The notes beneath the pieces are model-generated. The model was not told the origin of the DNA. It saw only the letters and a program-made list of their open reading frames with translations, and did not search any database. A stretch of 64,000 nucleotides of DNA from a bacterium (lineage in GTDB: Bacteria > Auribacterota > Tritonobacteria > UBA1439): the NCBI GenBank assembly GCA_028716845.1, contig JAQUPF010000007.1:1-64000 (forward strand), read 5' to 3'. Every line of letters starts with the position of its first letter. The stretch's first letter is position 1. Of this stretch, positions 1-9,594 are shown one piece after another. Both the position numbers and the translations under genes were made by a program.

Positions 1-430
1 CGCCGCGGTCGCGGCCGCCGCGGCGGTGCTCCGGCGCCGCCGGCGGCGGGGGCCCCCCGCCGCGCCGGCGCGGCCGGCGCACGAGATCGCCCTCGAGGAG
101 ATCGCGCGGCTCCTCGCGGCGGACCTGCCGGGGCGGGGGCTCGTGCGGGAATTCTACGCCTCCCTCTCCGACATCGTGCGGCGCTACATCGAGCGCCGCT
201 TCGGCCTCAACGCCCCCGACCGGACGACCGAGGAGTTCCTCCTCGAGGCGGGCGCCGCCGGCGGACTCCCGGAGCGCGAGCGCGGCCTCGTGGGGGATTT
301 CCTCGCGCGGTGCGACCTGGTGAAGTTCGCCCGGTACGGCCCCCGCGCCGGGGAGATCGCGGGGGCTGCCGCCGCGGCCCGGCGCTTCATCGAGGAGACG
401 AAGGCGGCCGACGCCGCGGGGGGAGGGTGA
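1..430 (+). CDS. DUF4381/Bat-operon-associated protein, C-terminal part (5' truncated by window)
   Basis: ORF open at window start; position directly upstream of batA; ...REFYASLSDIVRRYIERRFGLNAPDRTTEEFL... typical of the cytoplasmic domain of this family. Confidence 0.6.
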   Translation, partial: AAVAAAAAVLRRRRRRGPPAAPARPAHEIALEEIARLLAADLPGRGLVREFYASLSDIVRRYIERRFGLNAPDRTTEEFLLEAGAAGGLPERERGLVGDFLARCDLVKFARYGPRAGEIAGAAAAARRFIEETKAADAAGGG

Positions 431-434
431 GGCG

Positions 435-1433
435 ATGCAATTCCAGAATCCGGCATTCCTCGTCCTCATCCTCCTCGCCCCCGCCGCCGCGCTCGCGCGG
501 TCGAGGGCCCGCGGGGCCGCGGTGCGGTTCCCCGTCCTCGCCGGCCTCCGCCGGGTGCCGTCCTCCCGGCGGGCGCGGATCGGCCCGCGCCTCCTCGCCG
601 CGCTCTGGGCGGGCGCCGTCGCGTGCATCGCGCTCGCGCTCGCCCGCCCCGTGCGGGGGGCGGCGCACGCGAGGGTCTTCAGCGAGGGGATCGACATCGT
701 CCTCGCGCTCGACCTGTCCAGCAGCATGGATGCGCGGGACATGTCCCCCGATCTCCGCGTCAACCGGCTCGACGCCGCCCGGGAGGTCGTCAAGCGGTTC
801 ATCGCCGCGCGGCCGAACGACCGGATCGGCGTCGTCGCCTTCGCCCGGTACGCGTACACGCAGGCGCCGCTCACCCTCGACCACGAGGTGCTCGCCGGCC
901 TCGTGGACCGCCTCCGCATCGTCCCGCGGGGAGGGGAGGAGGACGGCACGGCGATCGGCTCGGCCATCATCACCGCCGCGGCGCGGCTGCGCGAGTCGGA
1001 GGCGACATCGAAGGTCATCATCCTCCTCACCGACGGCGTGAACAACTTCGGCGAGATCGGACCCGAGGACGCCGCCGAGGTCGCCCGAGCCCTCGGCATC
1101 AGGATCTACACGATCGGGGTCGGGACGAAGGGGACGGCGCCGTACCCGGTGCGGGTGGGCGGCCAGGTGCGCTTCGCGAGGGTCCAGGCCGACCTCGACG
1201 AGGAGGGGCTCGAGCGGGTCGCCGCCGCCACCGGCGGGCGGTACCACCACGCCCGGGACAAGGAGGCCCTCGGGGAGATCTACCGCCGGATCGACGAGAT
1301 GGAGCGGGTGCGCATCGAGGAGGAGAAGTACACGGAGTACAGCGACCTGTTCCCGTACGCGCTCCTCCCCGGCCTCGCCATGCTGCTGGCCGGCATCGCG
1401 CTCGAGGGGACGCTGCTCAGGAGGCTGCCGTAG
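435..1433 (+). CDS. batA: BatA-like VWA-domain membrane protein
   Basis: VWA MIDAS DLSSSMD, N- and C-terminal TM segments, first of tandem VWA genes. Confidence 0.9.
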   Translation: MQFQNPAFLVLILLAPAAALARSRARGAAVRFPVLAGLRRVPSSRRARIGPRLLAALWAGAVACIALALARPVRGAAHARVFSEGIDIVLALDLSSSMDARDMSPDLRVNRLDAAREVVKRFIAARPNDRIGVVAFARYAYTQAPLTLDHEVLAGLVDRLRIVPRGGEEDGTAIGSAIITAAARLRESEATSKVIILLTDGVNNFGEIGPEDAAEVARALGIRIYTIGVGTKGTAPYPVRVGGQVRFARVQADLDEEGLERVAAATGGRYHHARDKEALGEIYRRIDEMERVRIEEEKYTEYSDLFPYALLPGLAMLLAGIALEGTLLRRLP

Positions 1434-1434
1434 G

Positions 1435-2463
1435 ATGCACTGGGGATCGCCCTCGTTCCTCTGGCTGCTCGCGCTCGCCCCCGCGGTCGCCCTCTTCCTC
1501 CGGTGGGCCGACGGGCGGCGGCGGCGGGCCCTGGGCGTCTTCGCCGACGAGCCGCTCCACGGCGCGCTCATCCGGGGCACGCGCCGGGGCCTGCGGCGGG
1601 CGCGCGCCGCGGCGCTCGTCCTCGCCGTCGCGCTGGTCGCCGTCGCCCTCGCCGAGCCGAAGTGGGGCTACCGCTGGCGGCGGGTCGCGCGGCAGGGGAT
1701 CGACATCGTCATCGCCATCGACACGTCGAAGAGCATGCTCGCGACGGACGTGAAGCCGAGCCGGATCGAGCGGGCCCGGATGGAGGTGCGGGAGCTCATC
1801 GACCACCTCCGGGGCGACCGGGTGGCGATCATCGCGTTCGCCGGTGGCAGCCACGTCCTCTGTCCGCTCACGCTCGACTACCGGGCGGCGGAGCTCCTCC
1901 TCCGCGCCGTGCGGGTGGGGGGGGTGCCGCTCGGCGGGACGGACATCGCCGGCGCCGTCGACAAGGCGGTCCGGATGTTCGAGGGGAGCGAGCGGAAGCA
2001 CCGGGCGCTCGTCATCCTCTCCGACGGCGAGGACCACGGCGGCGACCTCCCCGCCGCCGCGGAGCGGGCGAGGGAACAGGGGGTCAGGATCTTCGCCGTC
2101 GGCATCGGCTCCGCCGGCGGGGAGCTCATCCCGGTCGAGGGCGCCGACGGCGGGAGGGAGTTCCTCAAGGACCGCGACGGCGCCGTCGTCCAGACGCGCC
2201 TCGACGAGCGCACCCTCCAGCACGCCGCGCTCGTCACCGGCGGGGCGTACGTCTATCCCGCCGGCGGCCGGCTCGGCCTCGTCGATCTCTACCGGGACAC
2301 CATCTCCGCGATGGAGAAGAAGGAACTCGGCGAGGCGCAGCGGAAGGTGTTCGAGAACAGGTACCAGTGGCCGCTCGCGGCGGCGCTCCTCCTGCTCTGC
2401 ATCGAGGCGGTCCTGCCGGCGGCGCGGCGCGGCGCCCGGCCGGAGGCGCGGGGGGCGGCCTGA
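1435..2463 (+). CDS. batB: BatB-like VWA-domain membrane protein
   Basis: MIDAS DTSKSM, paralogous to the preceding ORF, same operon. Confidence 0.9.
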   Translation: MHWGSPSFLWLLALAPAVALFLRWADGRRRRALGVFADEPLHGALIRGTRRGLRRARAAALVLAVALVAVALAEPKWGYRWRRVARQGIDIVIAIDTSKSMLATDVKPSRIERARMEVRELIDHLRGDRVAIIAFAGGSHVLCPLTLDYRAAELLLRAVRVGGVPLGGTDIAGAVDKAVRMFEGSERKHRALVILSDGEDHGGDLPAAAERAREQGVRIFAVGIGSAGGELIPVEGADGGREFLKDRDGAVVQTRLDERTLQHAALVTGGAYVYPAGGRLGLVDLYRDTISAMEKKELGEAQRKVFENRYQWPLAAALLLLCIEAVLPAARRGARPEARGAA

Positions 2464-3224
2464 TGAGGATCCGGGATCGCCTGGGCAGGGCGGCGGCGGT
2501 CGCACTCGCCCTCTCGTGCACGGCCTGGGCCGGGACGGCCGCGCGCCGGAACAGGGAGGGGACGGCGCTCTACGAGCGCGGCGAGTACGACCGGGCGCTC
2601 GAGAAGTTCACCGAGGCGACCGCGGACGCCCCGGAGCGGCCGGGGCTCATCTACAACATCGGGAACGTCCACTACCGGCAGTCGAAATACGACGACGCCG
2701 CCCGGTTGTTCGAGGGGGCGGCGGCCCGCGGCGATGCCCCGCTGCGGCAGCGGGCGTTCTACAACGCGGGGAACGCGAAATTCCGCTCCTGGCGGGAGGG
2801 GGGCGACAGGGGCCCCCTCCGCGAGGCGGCCGAGTTCTACATCCGGGCGCTCGAGATCGCGCCGGACGACGTGGACGCGAAATACAACCTCGAGCTCGCG
2901 CTCCGGGAGGCGGCCGAGGAGGAGCGGCAACGGGAGGAGCGGCCGGAGCAACAGGAGGGGGACGGGGAGGAGGGGGAGCGCGAGGAGGAGGAGCCGTCGC
3001 CCGGCGGGGAGGAAGAGGGGGAGCGGGAGGAGCAAGAGGAGGAAGAGGACCGCGGGGAGGAGGAGCCGCTCGAGTCGCCCGCCGGCGATCCGGAGGAGCG
3101 GGGTCTCACCGAGCGGGAGGCGGCCGAACTCATGCGGGCGCTGGAGCGGGAGGAGCGCGATCCGACCGATTTCATCCGGGCGCAGATACCGCCGGAGCCG
3201 AGGAGGGTGGAGAAGGATTGGTGA
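2463..3224 (+). CDS. batC: BatC-like TPR protein with Glu-rich tail
   Basis: ATG 2463 overlaps batB stop; TPR repeats then EEERQREERPEQQEGDGEEGEREEEE... acidic region. Confidence 0.8.
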   Translation: MRIRDRLGRAAAVALALSCTAWAGTAARRNREGTALYERGEYDRALEKFTEATADAPERPGLIYNIGNVHYRQSKYDDAARLFEGAAARGDAPLRQRAFYNAGNAKFRSWREGGDRGPLREAAEFYIRALEIAPDDVDAKYNLELALREAAEEERQREERPEQQEGDGEEGEREEEEPSPGGEEEGEREEQEEEEDRGEEEPLESPAGDPEERGLTEREAAELMRALEREERDPTDFIRAQIPPEPRRVEKDW

Positions 3225-3408
3225 GCACTACAGTTGAAAGGAGAAAGTTGAAAGTTCAATGCAATGGGGTCACCTTCACCATCAACGAAGGCCCGGACTG
3301 CCGTTGCTCGTTTATCGTTTCCCGGGGGAGCGGCTCGAGAGATAGAATAGGTGGTGGTTCCATGGCGTCATGCGAGATGATCAACATTCCGGCGGGTGCG
3401 TGCGGGTC

Positions 3409-5235
3409 ATGAGGGCGGGGAGCCGGCTGGTCGCGGCGCTCATCGCGGCGGCGGTCGCGGGGGACGCCGGGGCGGCCGAGATAGCGGCCTGGGCGAGCGC
3501 GCGGACGGTCGCCCTCGGCGAGCGGCTGGTGTTCAGCGTTCGGGTGTCGGGCGCCGAGCGGAGCGGCGCCCCCTCCCTTCCCGACCTCGACGGCTTCAGG
3601 TTGGCCGACACGGCCCACTCGACGCAGATCCAGATCGCCAACGGCGTCTCGTCCGTGAGCGCCCAGTACGACTACACCCTCGTCCCGCTCCGGACCGGGC
3701 GGCTGACCATCGGGCCGGTTCAGGTTGCGTACGGGGGCGGGACGCTCGCCACGGCGCCGGTGACGGTGGAGGTCGTCGAGACGGCCGACCGTGCCGCGCG
3801 CGCCGCGGCGGACGCGGCGGCCCCCGAACGGGCGGCCCGCGAGAACATGTTCGTCGAGCTCCTCGCCGACAAGGAGGAGGCCTATCTCCACGAGCAGGTC
3901 ACGCTCACCTTCAGGTTCCACCTCTCCGGCGTCAGCCTCGCCGAGCAGCCCTCCTACGAGCCGCCGCCCGCGGGCGGCTTCGTCGAGAAGCCGCTCGGCG
4001 CCGGCGGGAGCGCGAACTACGCGCGCGTCATCGGCGGCCGCCGCTACCAGGTGAGCGAGATCCAGACCGCCCTCTTCCCCTACCGGACGGGCGAGCTCGC
4101 CATCGGGCCGGCGCGCCTGTCGGGCGCCCTCCTCGAGGAGGCGCCGCGGCGGCGGACGGGATCGCGCGGGTTCTTCGACATCGACGATTTCTTCAGCGAC
4201 CCGTTCTTCGGGCGGTTCACGAGGAGGCCGTTCACGCTCCTCTCCAACGAGGTGAAGGTCAGGGTGAGGCCGCTCCCCGCCGAGGGCGCGCCGGCCGGCG
4301 AGGCGGCGGTCGGCCGGTACGCGATGGAGGTCGAGGCGAGGCCCCGCGAGGTGCGTGTCGGCGATCCGGTCACGGTGACGATGGTCGTGCGCGGCGAGGG
4401 GGATCTCGACAGGGTCCCGCCGCCGCGGATCGAGCGGCTCGACGGGTTCAAGAGCTACGACGTGACGAGCCGGACGGAGATGACGGGGCGGAGCGGCGTC
4501 ATCGAGGGGGTGAAGACGTTCGAGCAGGTCCTCGTGCCGCTCGATCCCGCGATCCGCGAGGTGCCGCCCGCCGTTTTCGACTCGTTCGATCCGAGGCGGG
4601 GGGCGTACGCCTCGCTCCGGGCGGGGCCCATCCCCCTCACGGTCCTCCCCGCGGAGGACGGCGACGCCGCGAAGCTCGTCAGTCTCCCTGCGGCATTCGA
4701 GGGGAGGCGGGTGGAGCTCCTCGAGCGGAACATCGTCTTCATCAAAACGGACCCGGGCGATCTCGCGAGGGAGCCGGGACGCCCGTCCGCGGTCTTCTGG
4801 ATCCTCCAGTGCGTCCCCCTCGCCCTCGTCCTTGCGGCCCTCGCCCACGCGCGACACGGGGAGCGGCTGCGGTCGGACCGCCGTTACGCGCGCCTGCACG
4901 GGGCCGGGAGGATGACCCGCCGCCGGCTCGCCGCCGCCCGGGCGGCGCTCGGGCAGGGGGATGTCGGCGGGTTCTACGGCGGCCTCGCGCGGGCGGTGAC
5001 GATGTACGTCGCCGACCGGATCGGCATCCCGACGGGCGGCCTCACCCCCGAGATCGTGCGCGAGCGGCTCCGCGAGCGGGGCATCCCCGCCGCGCTGCTC
5101 GACCGCGTCGACCGCTTCCTCCTCTCCTGCGAACGGGCGAGGTTCTCCCCGGGCGCCGGCGGCGCGGGCGAGACGGAGGCGGCCGCCGGCGAGGCGGCGG
5201 CCGTCATCGGCGAATTGCGGAGGAGCGGGCTGTGA
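3409..5235 (+). CDS. batD: BatD-like oxygen-tolerance family protein
   Basis: Signal peptide MRAGSRLVAALIAAAVAGDAGA; DUF7507/BatD-like beta domains; C-terminal TM; gene order. Confidence 0.85.
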   Translation: MRAGSRLVAALIAAAVAGDAGAAEIAAWASARTVALGERLVFSVRVSGAERSGAPSLPDLDGFRLADTAHSTQIQIANGVSSVSAQYDYTLVPLRTGRLTIGPVQVAYGGGTLATAPVTVEVVETADRAARAAADAAAPERAARENMFVELLADKEEAYLHEQVTLTFRFHLSGVSLAEQPSYEPPPAGGFVEKPLGAGGSANYARVIGGRRYQVSEIQTALFPYRTGELAIGPARLSGALLEEAPRRRTGSRGFFDIDDFFSDPFFGRFTRRPFTLLSNEVKVRVRPLPAEGAPAGEAAVGRYAMEVEARPREVRVGDPVTVTMVVRGEGDLDRVPPPRIERLDGFKSYDVTSRTEMTGRSGVIEGVKTFEQVLVPLDPAIREVPPAVFDSFDPRRGAYASLRAGPIPLTVLPAEDGDAAKLVSLPAAFEGRRVELLERNIVFIKTDPGDLAREPGRPSAVFWILQCVPLALVLAALAHARHGERLRSDRRYARLHGAGRMTRRRLAAARAALGQGDVGGFYGGLARAVTMYVADRIGIPTGGLTPEIVRERLRERGIPAALLDRVDRFLLSCERARFSPGAGGAGETEAAAGEAAAVIGELRRSGL

Positions 5236-6116
5236 CGCGCGCCTGTCGTGCCGGGCGGGCGGTGTCCCTCGCCGCGCTCTGCCTCCTCGCGGCGGCCGCC
5301 CCGGCGGCCGGGGCGGAGGAGCGGGGGGCGATGCCGCCCGAGGCCGTCACCCCCCTCGCGCCCGAGCGGATCGAACTCATCCCCGCCGGGAGCCCGGCGG
5401 CCGCGCCGTCGGGCGCCGGGCGGGAGGCGGATCCGAGGGAGCTGTTCGCCCGCGCGAACAGCCGCTACGAGGCGGGCGACTACGAGGCGGCGCGCGCGGC
5501 CTACATGGAGCTCGTCGACCGGGGATACCGGGGGGCGAACCTCTCCTACAACCTCGGCAACGCCCTCTTCAAACTGGACAGGAAGGGGGAGGCGATCCTC
5601 CACTACCGGAAGGCGCTCGCGCTCCGCCCCCGGGACGCGGACGCGCGGAGCAACCTCGACTACGCCCTCTCCCTCACGAGGGACCGCATCGAGCCGGCCC
5701 CCCGCGCCCGGCTCGCGCGATTCATCGAGGCCGCCGTCTCCCGGGCGACGCTCGCCGAGCTCGCGGGCGCGGCGGTGGCGGCCTACTGGCTCCTCGCCGC
5801 CCTCCTCATCGTCACGATCTACATCCCCTCCTGGCGGCCGTTCCTCGGCCGGGCCCGGACGGGGCTGGCCGCCGTCCTCGTCGTCGCGGCCGCCGCGGCG
5901 GTCCTCAGGGCGCGGCTCGACGCGCGGGAGGAGGCGGTCATCCTCGAGCCGGAGGCGAAGATCCGCTACGGCCCATCCGGGGACGACGTGGTCGCCTTCA
6001 TCCTCCACGAGGGGGCGGTGGTGCGGGTCAGGAACAGGAGGGACGGCTGGCTGCAGGTGGCGCTCCCCGACGGGAAGGCCGGGTGGGTCGAGGGGGAGCG
6101 GTGCGGCCTGATATGA
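5232..6116 (+). CDS. batE: BatE-like TPR-SH3 protein
   Basis: GTG start overlaps batD stop (GTGA); TPR, TM segments, C-terminal SH3 (KIRYGPSGDDVVAFILHEGAVVRVRNRRDGWLQVALPDGKAGWV). Confidence 0.8.
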   Translation: MTRACRAGRAVSLAALCLLAAAAPAAGAEERGAMPPEAVTPLAPERIELIPAGSPAAAPSGAGREADPRELFARANSRYEAGDYEAARAAYMELVDRGYRGANLSYNLGNALFKLDRKGEAILHYRKALALRPRDADARSNLDYALSLTRDRIEPAPRARLARFIEAAVSRATLAELAGAAVAAYWLLAALLIVTIYIPSWRPFLGRARTGLAAVLVVAAAAAVLRARLDAREEAVILEPEAKIRYGPSGDDVVAFILHEGAVVRVRNRRDGWLQVALPDGKAGWVEGERCGLI

Positions 6117-6122
6117 CCGCGT

Positions 6123-6147
6123 CCCCTCGCCGCGGACGGCGAGGGGG
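6123..6147 (+). terminator. GC-rich hairpin between batE and the next gene
   Basis: CCCCTCGCC-gcggac-GGCGAGGGG; no T-tract, so termination is uncertain. Confidence 0.4.
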
Positions 6148-6167
6148 GGAGGGGGGGAGGGGGGGGC

Positions 6168-8441
6168 GTGTCCGGATTCCTGAAGCGGGCCGCAGTGTTC
6201 CTCCTCGGGTCGTTCACCGTCGTCGCCCAGGTCACCTTCCTCAGGGAATTCCTCGTCGTCTTCCTCGGCAACGAGCTCTGCCTCGGCGTCGTATTCTCGA
6301 GCTGGTTTCTCGGCTTCGCGCTCGGTGCGGCCGCGGCGGCCCGCCCGGCCCGCCGGGCGCGCGCGGGGGAGCCGCTCTTCCCGCTCGTCGTCTCGGCCCT
6401 CCTGTTCCTCGCCCCCGCCGTCGTCCTCCTCATCCGGGCGTCGCGGCTGCTCCTCGCCGTGCCGCCGGGCGAGTACATCCCGTTCGCGCGGCTGCTCCTC
6501 GCGGCCTTGTGCCTCATCGTCCCGTTCAGCTTCCTCGTCGGTTTCGCGTTCCCGTTCGCCTGCCTCCTCGCCCTCGCGGGTGAGCGGCGGGGCGTCCGGA
6601 ACGTCGGCCTCGCCTACGTCCTGGACGCCGTCGGCTGCCTCGCCGGCGGGTCGATCTTCAGCTTCGCCCTCGTCGGGCGCGTCCCGCCGCTCCCGATACT
6701 CATCGGCTGGGCGGCGGCGCTCTTCGCGGTCCTCGCCCTCGGCGCCGGGCCGGCCGGGCGGCGGCGGGCGGCCGCCCTCGCCGTCGCCGTCGCCGCCTGC
6801 GCCGCCGCCCTCGCCTCCGGGGCCGCGCGCCGGCTCGACGAGTGGAGCGTCCGCGTCCGCTGGCGGAGCCTCAACCCGGACATGCCGCTTCTCCTTTCGA
6901 CGGACACGCGGTACGAGAACATCGCCGTCGCGCGCCGCAACGGCCAGTTCGACCTCTTCGGCAACGGCCAGTACTACTTCTCGTTCCCCGACCCGTACGG
7001 CGCGGCGGCCGCGGCGCACATGATCATGACCCAGCACCCGTCGCCGGGGCGCGTGCTGCTCATCGGCGGCGGGGCCGGCGGCATGGCGCGCGTCTTCCTC
7101 GAGCACGGCCTCGACCTGCTCCGGTACATCGAGCTCGACCCGGCGCTCATCCGCATCACCGAGGAGTGCCTCGGCGAGGAGGAGGCTCGCGTCTTCCGCC
7201 TCCCGCAGGTCCGGCTCTCCCACGGCGACGGGCGGCGCTTCATCAAGGAGACGGGGGAGCGGTTCGACATGGTCGTCGTCAACGTCCCCGACCCCTCCAC
7301 TGCGATGCTCAACCGCTTCTACACCCGGGAGTTCTACCGCGAGGCGCGGGCCGTCCTCGCCCCCGGCGGGGTGCTCGCGGCGCGCCTGAGCGCCCCCGCC
7401 GACTACTACGGCGGCGAGGTCGCCAGCTACGTCGGCTCCGTCTACCGCACCCTCCGGTCGGTCTTCCCGCACGTCCTCGTCGCGCCAGGGGAGGAGCACC
7501 ATTTCTTCGCCTCCGATTCGCCGGCGGGGGCGACCGCCGACCTCGGCGCGCTCGCCCGGCGCTGGGCGGAGCGGGGGATCGCCACGGACGCCTTCACCCC
7601 CCACCATTACCTCATCTGGTGGCTCCCGGAGCGGGTCGCCTTCACCCGGGAATCGCTCGAGGCGGCCGCGCGGGTCCCGCTCAACACGGACCTCAGGCCC
7701 GTGACCTACTACTTCAATCTGATCATCTGGGCCCGGCACTCGGGATCGGCCGTCGCCGGCGCCCTCCGCGTCCTCGAGCGCGCGGGGGCCGGCTGGTTCC
7801 TCGCCCCCCTCGCCGCCCTCCTCCTCGCGCGGCTCGGCTGGCTCCTCGCCTCCGGCCGGCGCGGCGCGCGGCAGACCGCCTTCCACGCCCTCCTGGCGGT
7901 CGGCGCGATGGGATTCTCCGCGATCGCCCTCGAGATCATCCTCATCTTCGCCTTCCAGAGCATCTACGGCTACGCCTACCAGATGATGGGGCTCATCGTG
8001 GCGCTCTTCATGGCCGGCCTCGCCTCGGGCGGATACTGCTCGACCCGCGTGGTCGCGCATCCCCGGCGGCGGACGCGCCCCCTCCTCGCGCTCGCGGCCC
8101 TCGCCCTCGGCCTCTACGCGGGGATCGTGCCGTCCATCCTGCGCCTCGTCGGCGCCTCGGGCGCGCGCTCGGAGTACGTCTTCGCGGCGCTCATCCTCGT
8201 CACCGGCTTCGTCGCGGGGCTGGAGTTCCCCCTCGCGGGCGCCCTCTACGAGCGGCACGCCGCGAGCATCGGCCGGACCGCGGCGCGGGCGGGCGCGGCG
8301 GATTACCTCGGCGCCTGCGCCGGGGCGCTCCTCACCGGCGTCGTATTCGTGCCGCTCCTCGGCATCGCGGCCGCCTGCCGCATCCTCCTCGCGCTGAACG
8401 CCGGCGTCGCCTTCCTTCTCCTCGCGGCGCGCGACGACTGA
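6168..8441 (+). CDS. Fused multi-TM/spermidine-synthase-like protein
   Basis: Multiple TM helices flank a central Rossmann domain (VLLIGGGAGGMARVFLEHG...YIELDPALI...DGRRFIKE). Confidence 0.8.
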   Translation: MSGFLKRAAVFLLGSFTVVAQVTFLREFLVVFLGNELCLGVVFSSWFLGFALGAAAAARPARRARAGEPLFPLVVSALLFLAPAVVLLIRASRLLLAVPPGEYIPFARLLLAALCLIVPFSFLVGFAFPFACLLALAGERRGVRNVGLAYVLDAVGCLAGGSIFSFALVGRVPPLPILIGWAAALFAVLALGAGPAGRRRAAALAVAVAACAAALASGAARRLDEWSVRVRWRSLNPDMPLLLSTDTRYENIAVARRNGQFDLFGNGQYYFSFPDPYGAAAAAHMIMTQHPSPGRVLLIGGGAGGMARVFLEHGLDLLRYIELDPALIRITEECLGEEEARVFRLPQVRLSHGDGRRFIKETGERFDMVVVNVPDPSTAMLNRFYTREFYREARAVLAPGGVLAARLSAPADYYGGEVASYVGSVYRTLRSVFPHVLVAPGEEHHFFASDSPAGATADLGALARRWAERGIATDAFTPHHYLIWWLPERVAFTRESLEAAARVPLNTDLRPVTYYFNLIIWARHSGSAVAGALRVLERAGAGWFLAPLAALLLARLGWLLASGRRGARQTAFHALLAVGAMGFSAIALEIILIFAFQSIYGYAYQMMGLIVALFMAGLASGGYCSTRVVAHPRRRTRPLLALAALALGLYAGIVPSILRLVGASGARSEYVFAALILVTGFVAGLEFPLAGALYERHAASIGRTAARAGAADYLGACAGALLTGVVFVPLLGIAAACRILLALNAGVAFLLLAARDD

Positions 8442-8509
8442 GTGTCGCGACGACTGAGGCCCGCTCCCCGGCCCCGCTGTGCTACAATAACGCCCCTAAA
8501 GGGGATTCC

Positions 8510-9586
8510 ATGCTCGCACGGCTCGCACGCTACGCGCGCGGGGCGAAGGACGTCCTGCTGAAGCCTCCGGGGGTGAGGGGGAACCCGCTCCACCTCATCC
8601 TGGAGACCACCACCGTCTGCCCGTTCGACTGCATCATGTGCTCGCGTTCCAAGGAGGTGACCGACCCCCATCACATGGCGTTCGGCTTTTTCGAGCGGAT
8701 TTTGGACGAGGTCTCCCCCCTCCACCTCTACTTCTCCTCGGCGGGGGAGCCGATGCTCCACCCCGAGCAGCCGCGGATGATCGCCCACGCCCGGCGGCGC
8801 GGCATAAAGACCTGCCTCGTCACCTCCCTCGCCGCCTCCGCCTTCCCCCTCGAGGAGCTCGTCACGAGCGGACTCGACCTCCTGAAGGTATCGATCGACG
8901 GGGCGACCGAGGAGACCTACCGCGCCATCCGCGGGACCGATTTCCACCCGCGGGTGCTCGCCCACATCGCCGAGATCGCCGCGATCAGGAGGGCCCGCGG
9001 GGCGGAGCGGCCGTTCATCCGGTTCCAGTTCGTCGTGCAGAAGGCCAACTACCGGGAGGCGCCCGACCTCGTCCGGCTCGCGGCCCGCTCCGGCGTGGAC
9101 GCCGTCTTCTTCAAGCCGCTGGAGGTGCTCCGCATCGAGGAGCGGATGGACGCGCTCATGGGCGGCATCCCGCCCGGCGGGATCGAGGCGTCCCTCGCCG
9201 AGGCGGGGCGCCTGGGCCGCCGGCTCGGCGTGAAGACGAACGTGGACGATTTCCTCTCCTACCAGCTGCCGAACCGCTCGAAGGTGTACGCCGGCGACCC
9301 GTCCTTCGAGCCGCTCTCGCGGCAGTGCGTCGTCCCCTGGTTCTCCGTCTACGTCCGGATCCACGGCGACGTGGCGTTCTGCTGCTACGGGAAGATCGAG
9401 CACGCGAGGGTGGACTCGATGCGCGAGAAGGGCTTCCGGGAGATCTGGACGGGGGAGCGGTACCGGGAGATGCGCTCCCGCCTCAGGGCGGGGGGCTTCC
9501 CGCTCCCGGACTGCCGGCACTGCGTGCCCCAGCGGCTCTCGCACCTCGTGAATTACCGGAAGATCCTGCCGGGGTACGGAAGATAG
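8510..9586 (+). CDS. Radical SAM protein with SPASM-like C-terminus
   Basis: TTVCPFDCIMCSRSK (CxxxCxxC), C-terminal cysteines CVVPW...CCYG...CRHC; promoter-like TACAAT upstream. Confidence 0.85.
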   Translation: MLARLARYARGAKDVLLKPPGVRGNPLHLILETTTVCPFDCIMCSRSKEVTDPHHMAFGFFERILDEVSPLHLYFSSAGEPMLHPEQPRMIAHARRRGIKTCLVTSLAASAFPLEELVTSGLDLLKVSIDGATEETYRAIRGTDFHPRVLAHIAEIAAIRRARGAERPFIRFQFVVQKANYREAPDLVRLAARSGVDAVFFKPLEVLRIEERMDALMGGIPPGGIEASLAEAGRLGRRLGVKTNVDDFLSYQLPNRSKVYAGDPSFEPLSRQCVVPWFSVYVRIHGDVAFCCYGKIEHARVDSMREKGFREIWTGERYREMRSRLRAGGFPLPDCRHCVPQRLSHLVNYRKILPGYGR

Positions 9587-9594
9587 CGGCCCCC

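Noticed and set aside
1844-3412. Long alternative plus-frame ORFs over the bat cluster (also 3396-6116 and 6842-9586)
   Set aside because: Out-of-frame readings rich in R/G/A/P; only their ends coincide with true genes.
6123-6147. Rho-independent terminator after batE
   Set aside because: Strong stem but followed by a G-rich rather than T-rich stretch; kept only as a low-confidence hairpin.
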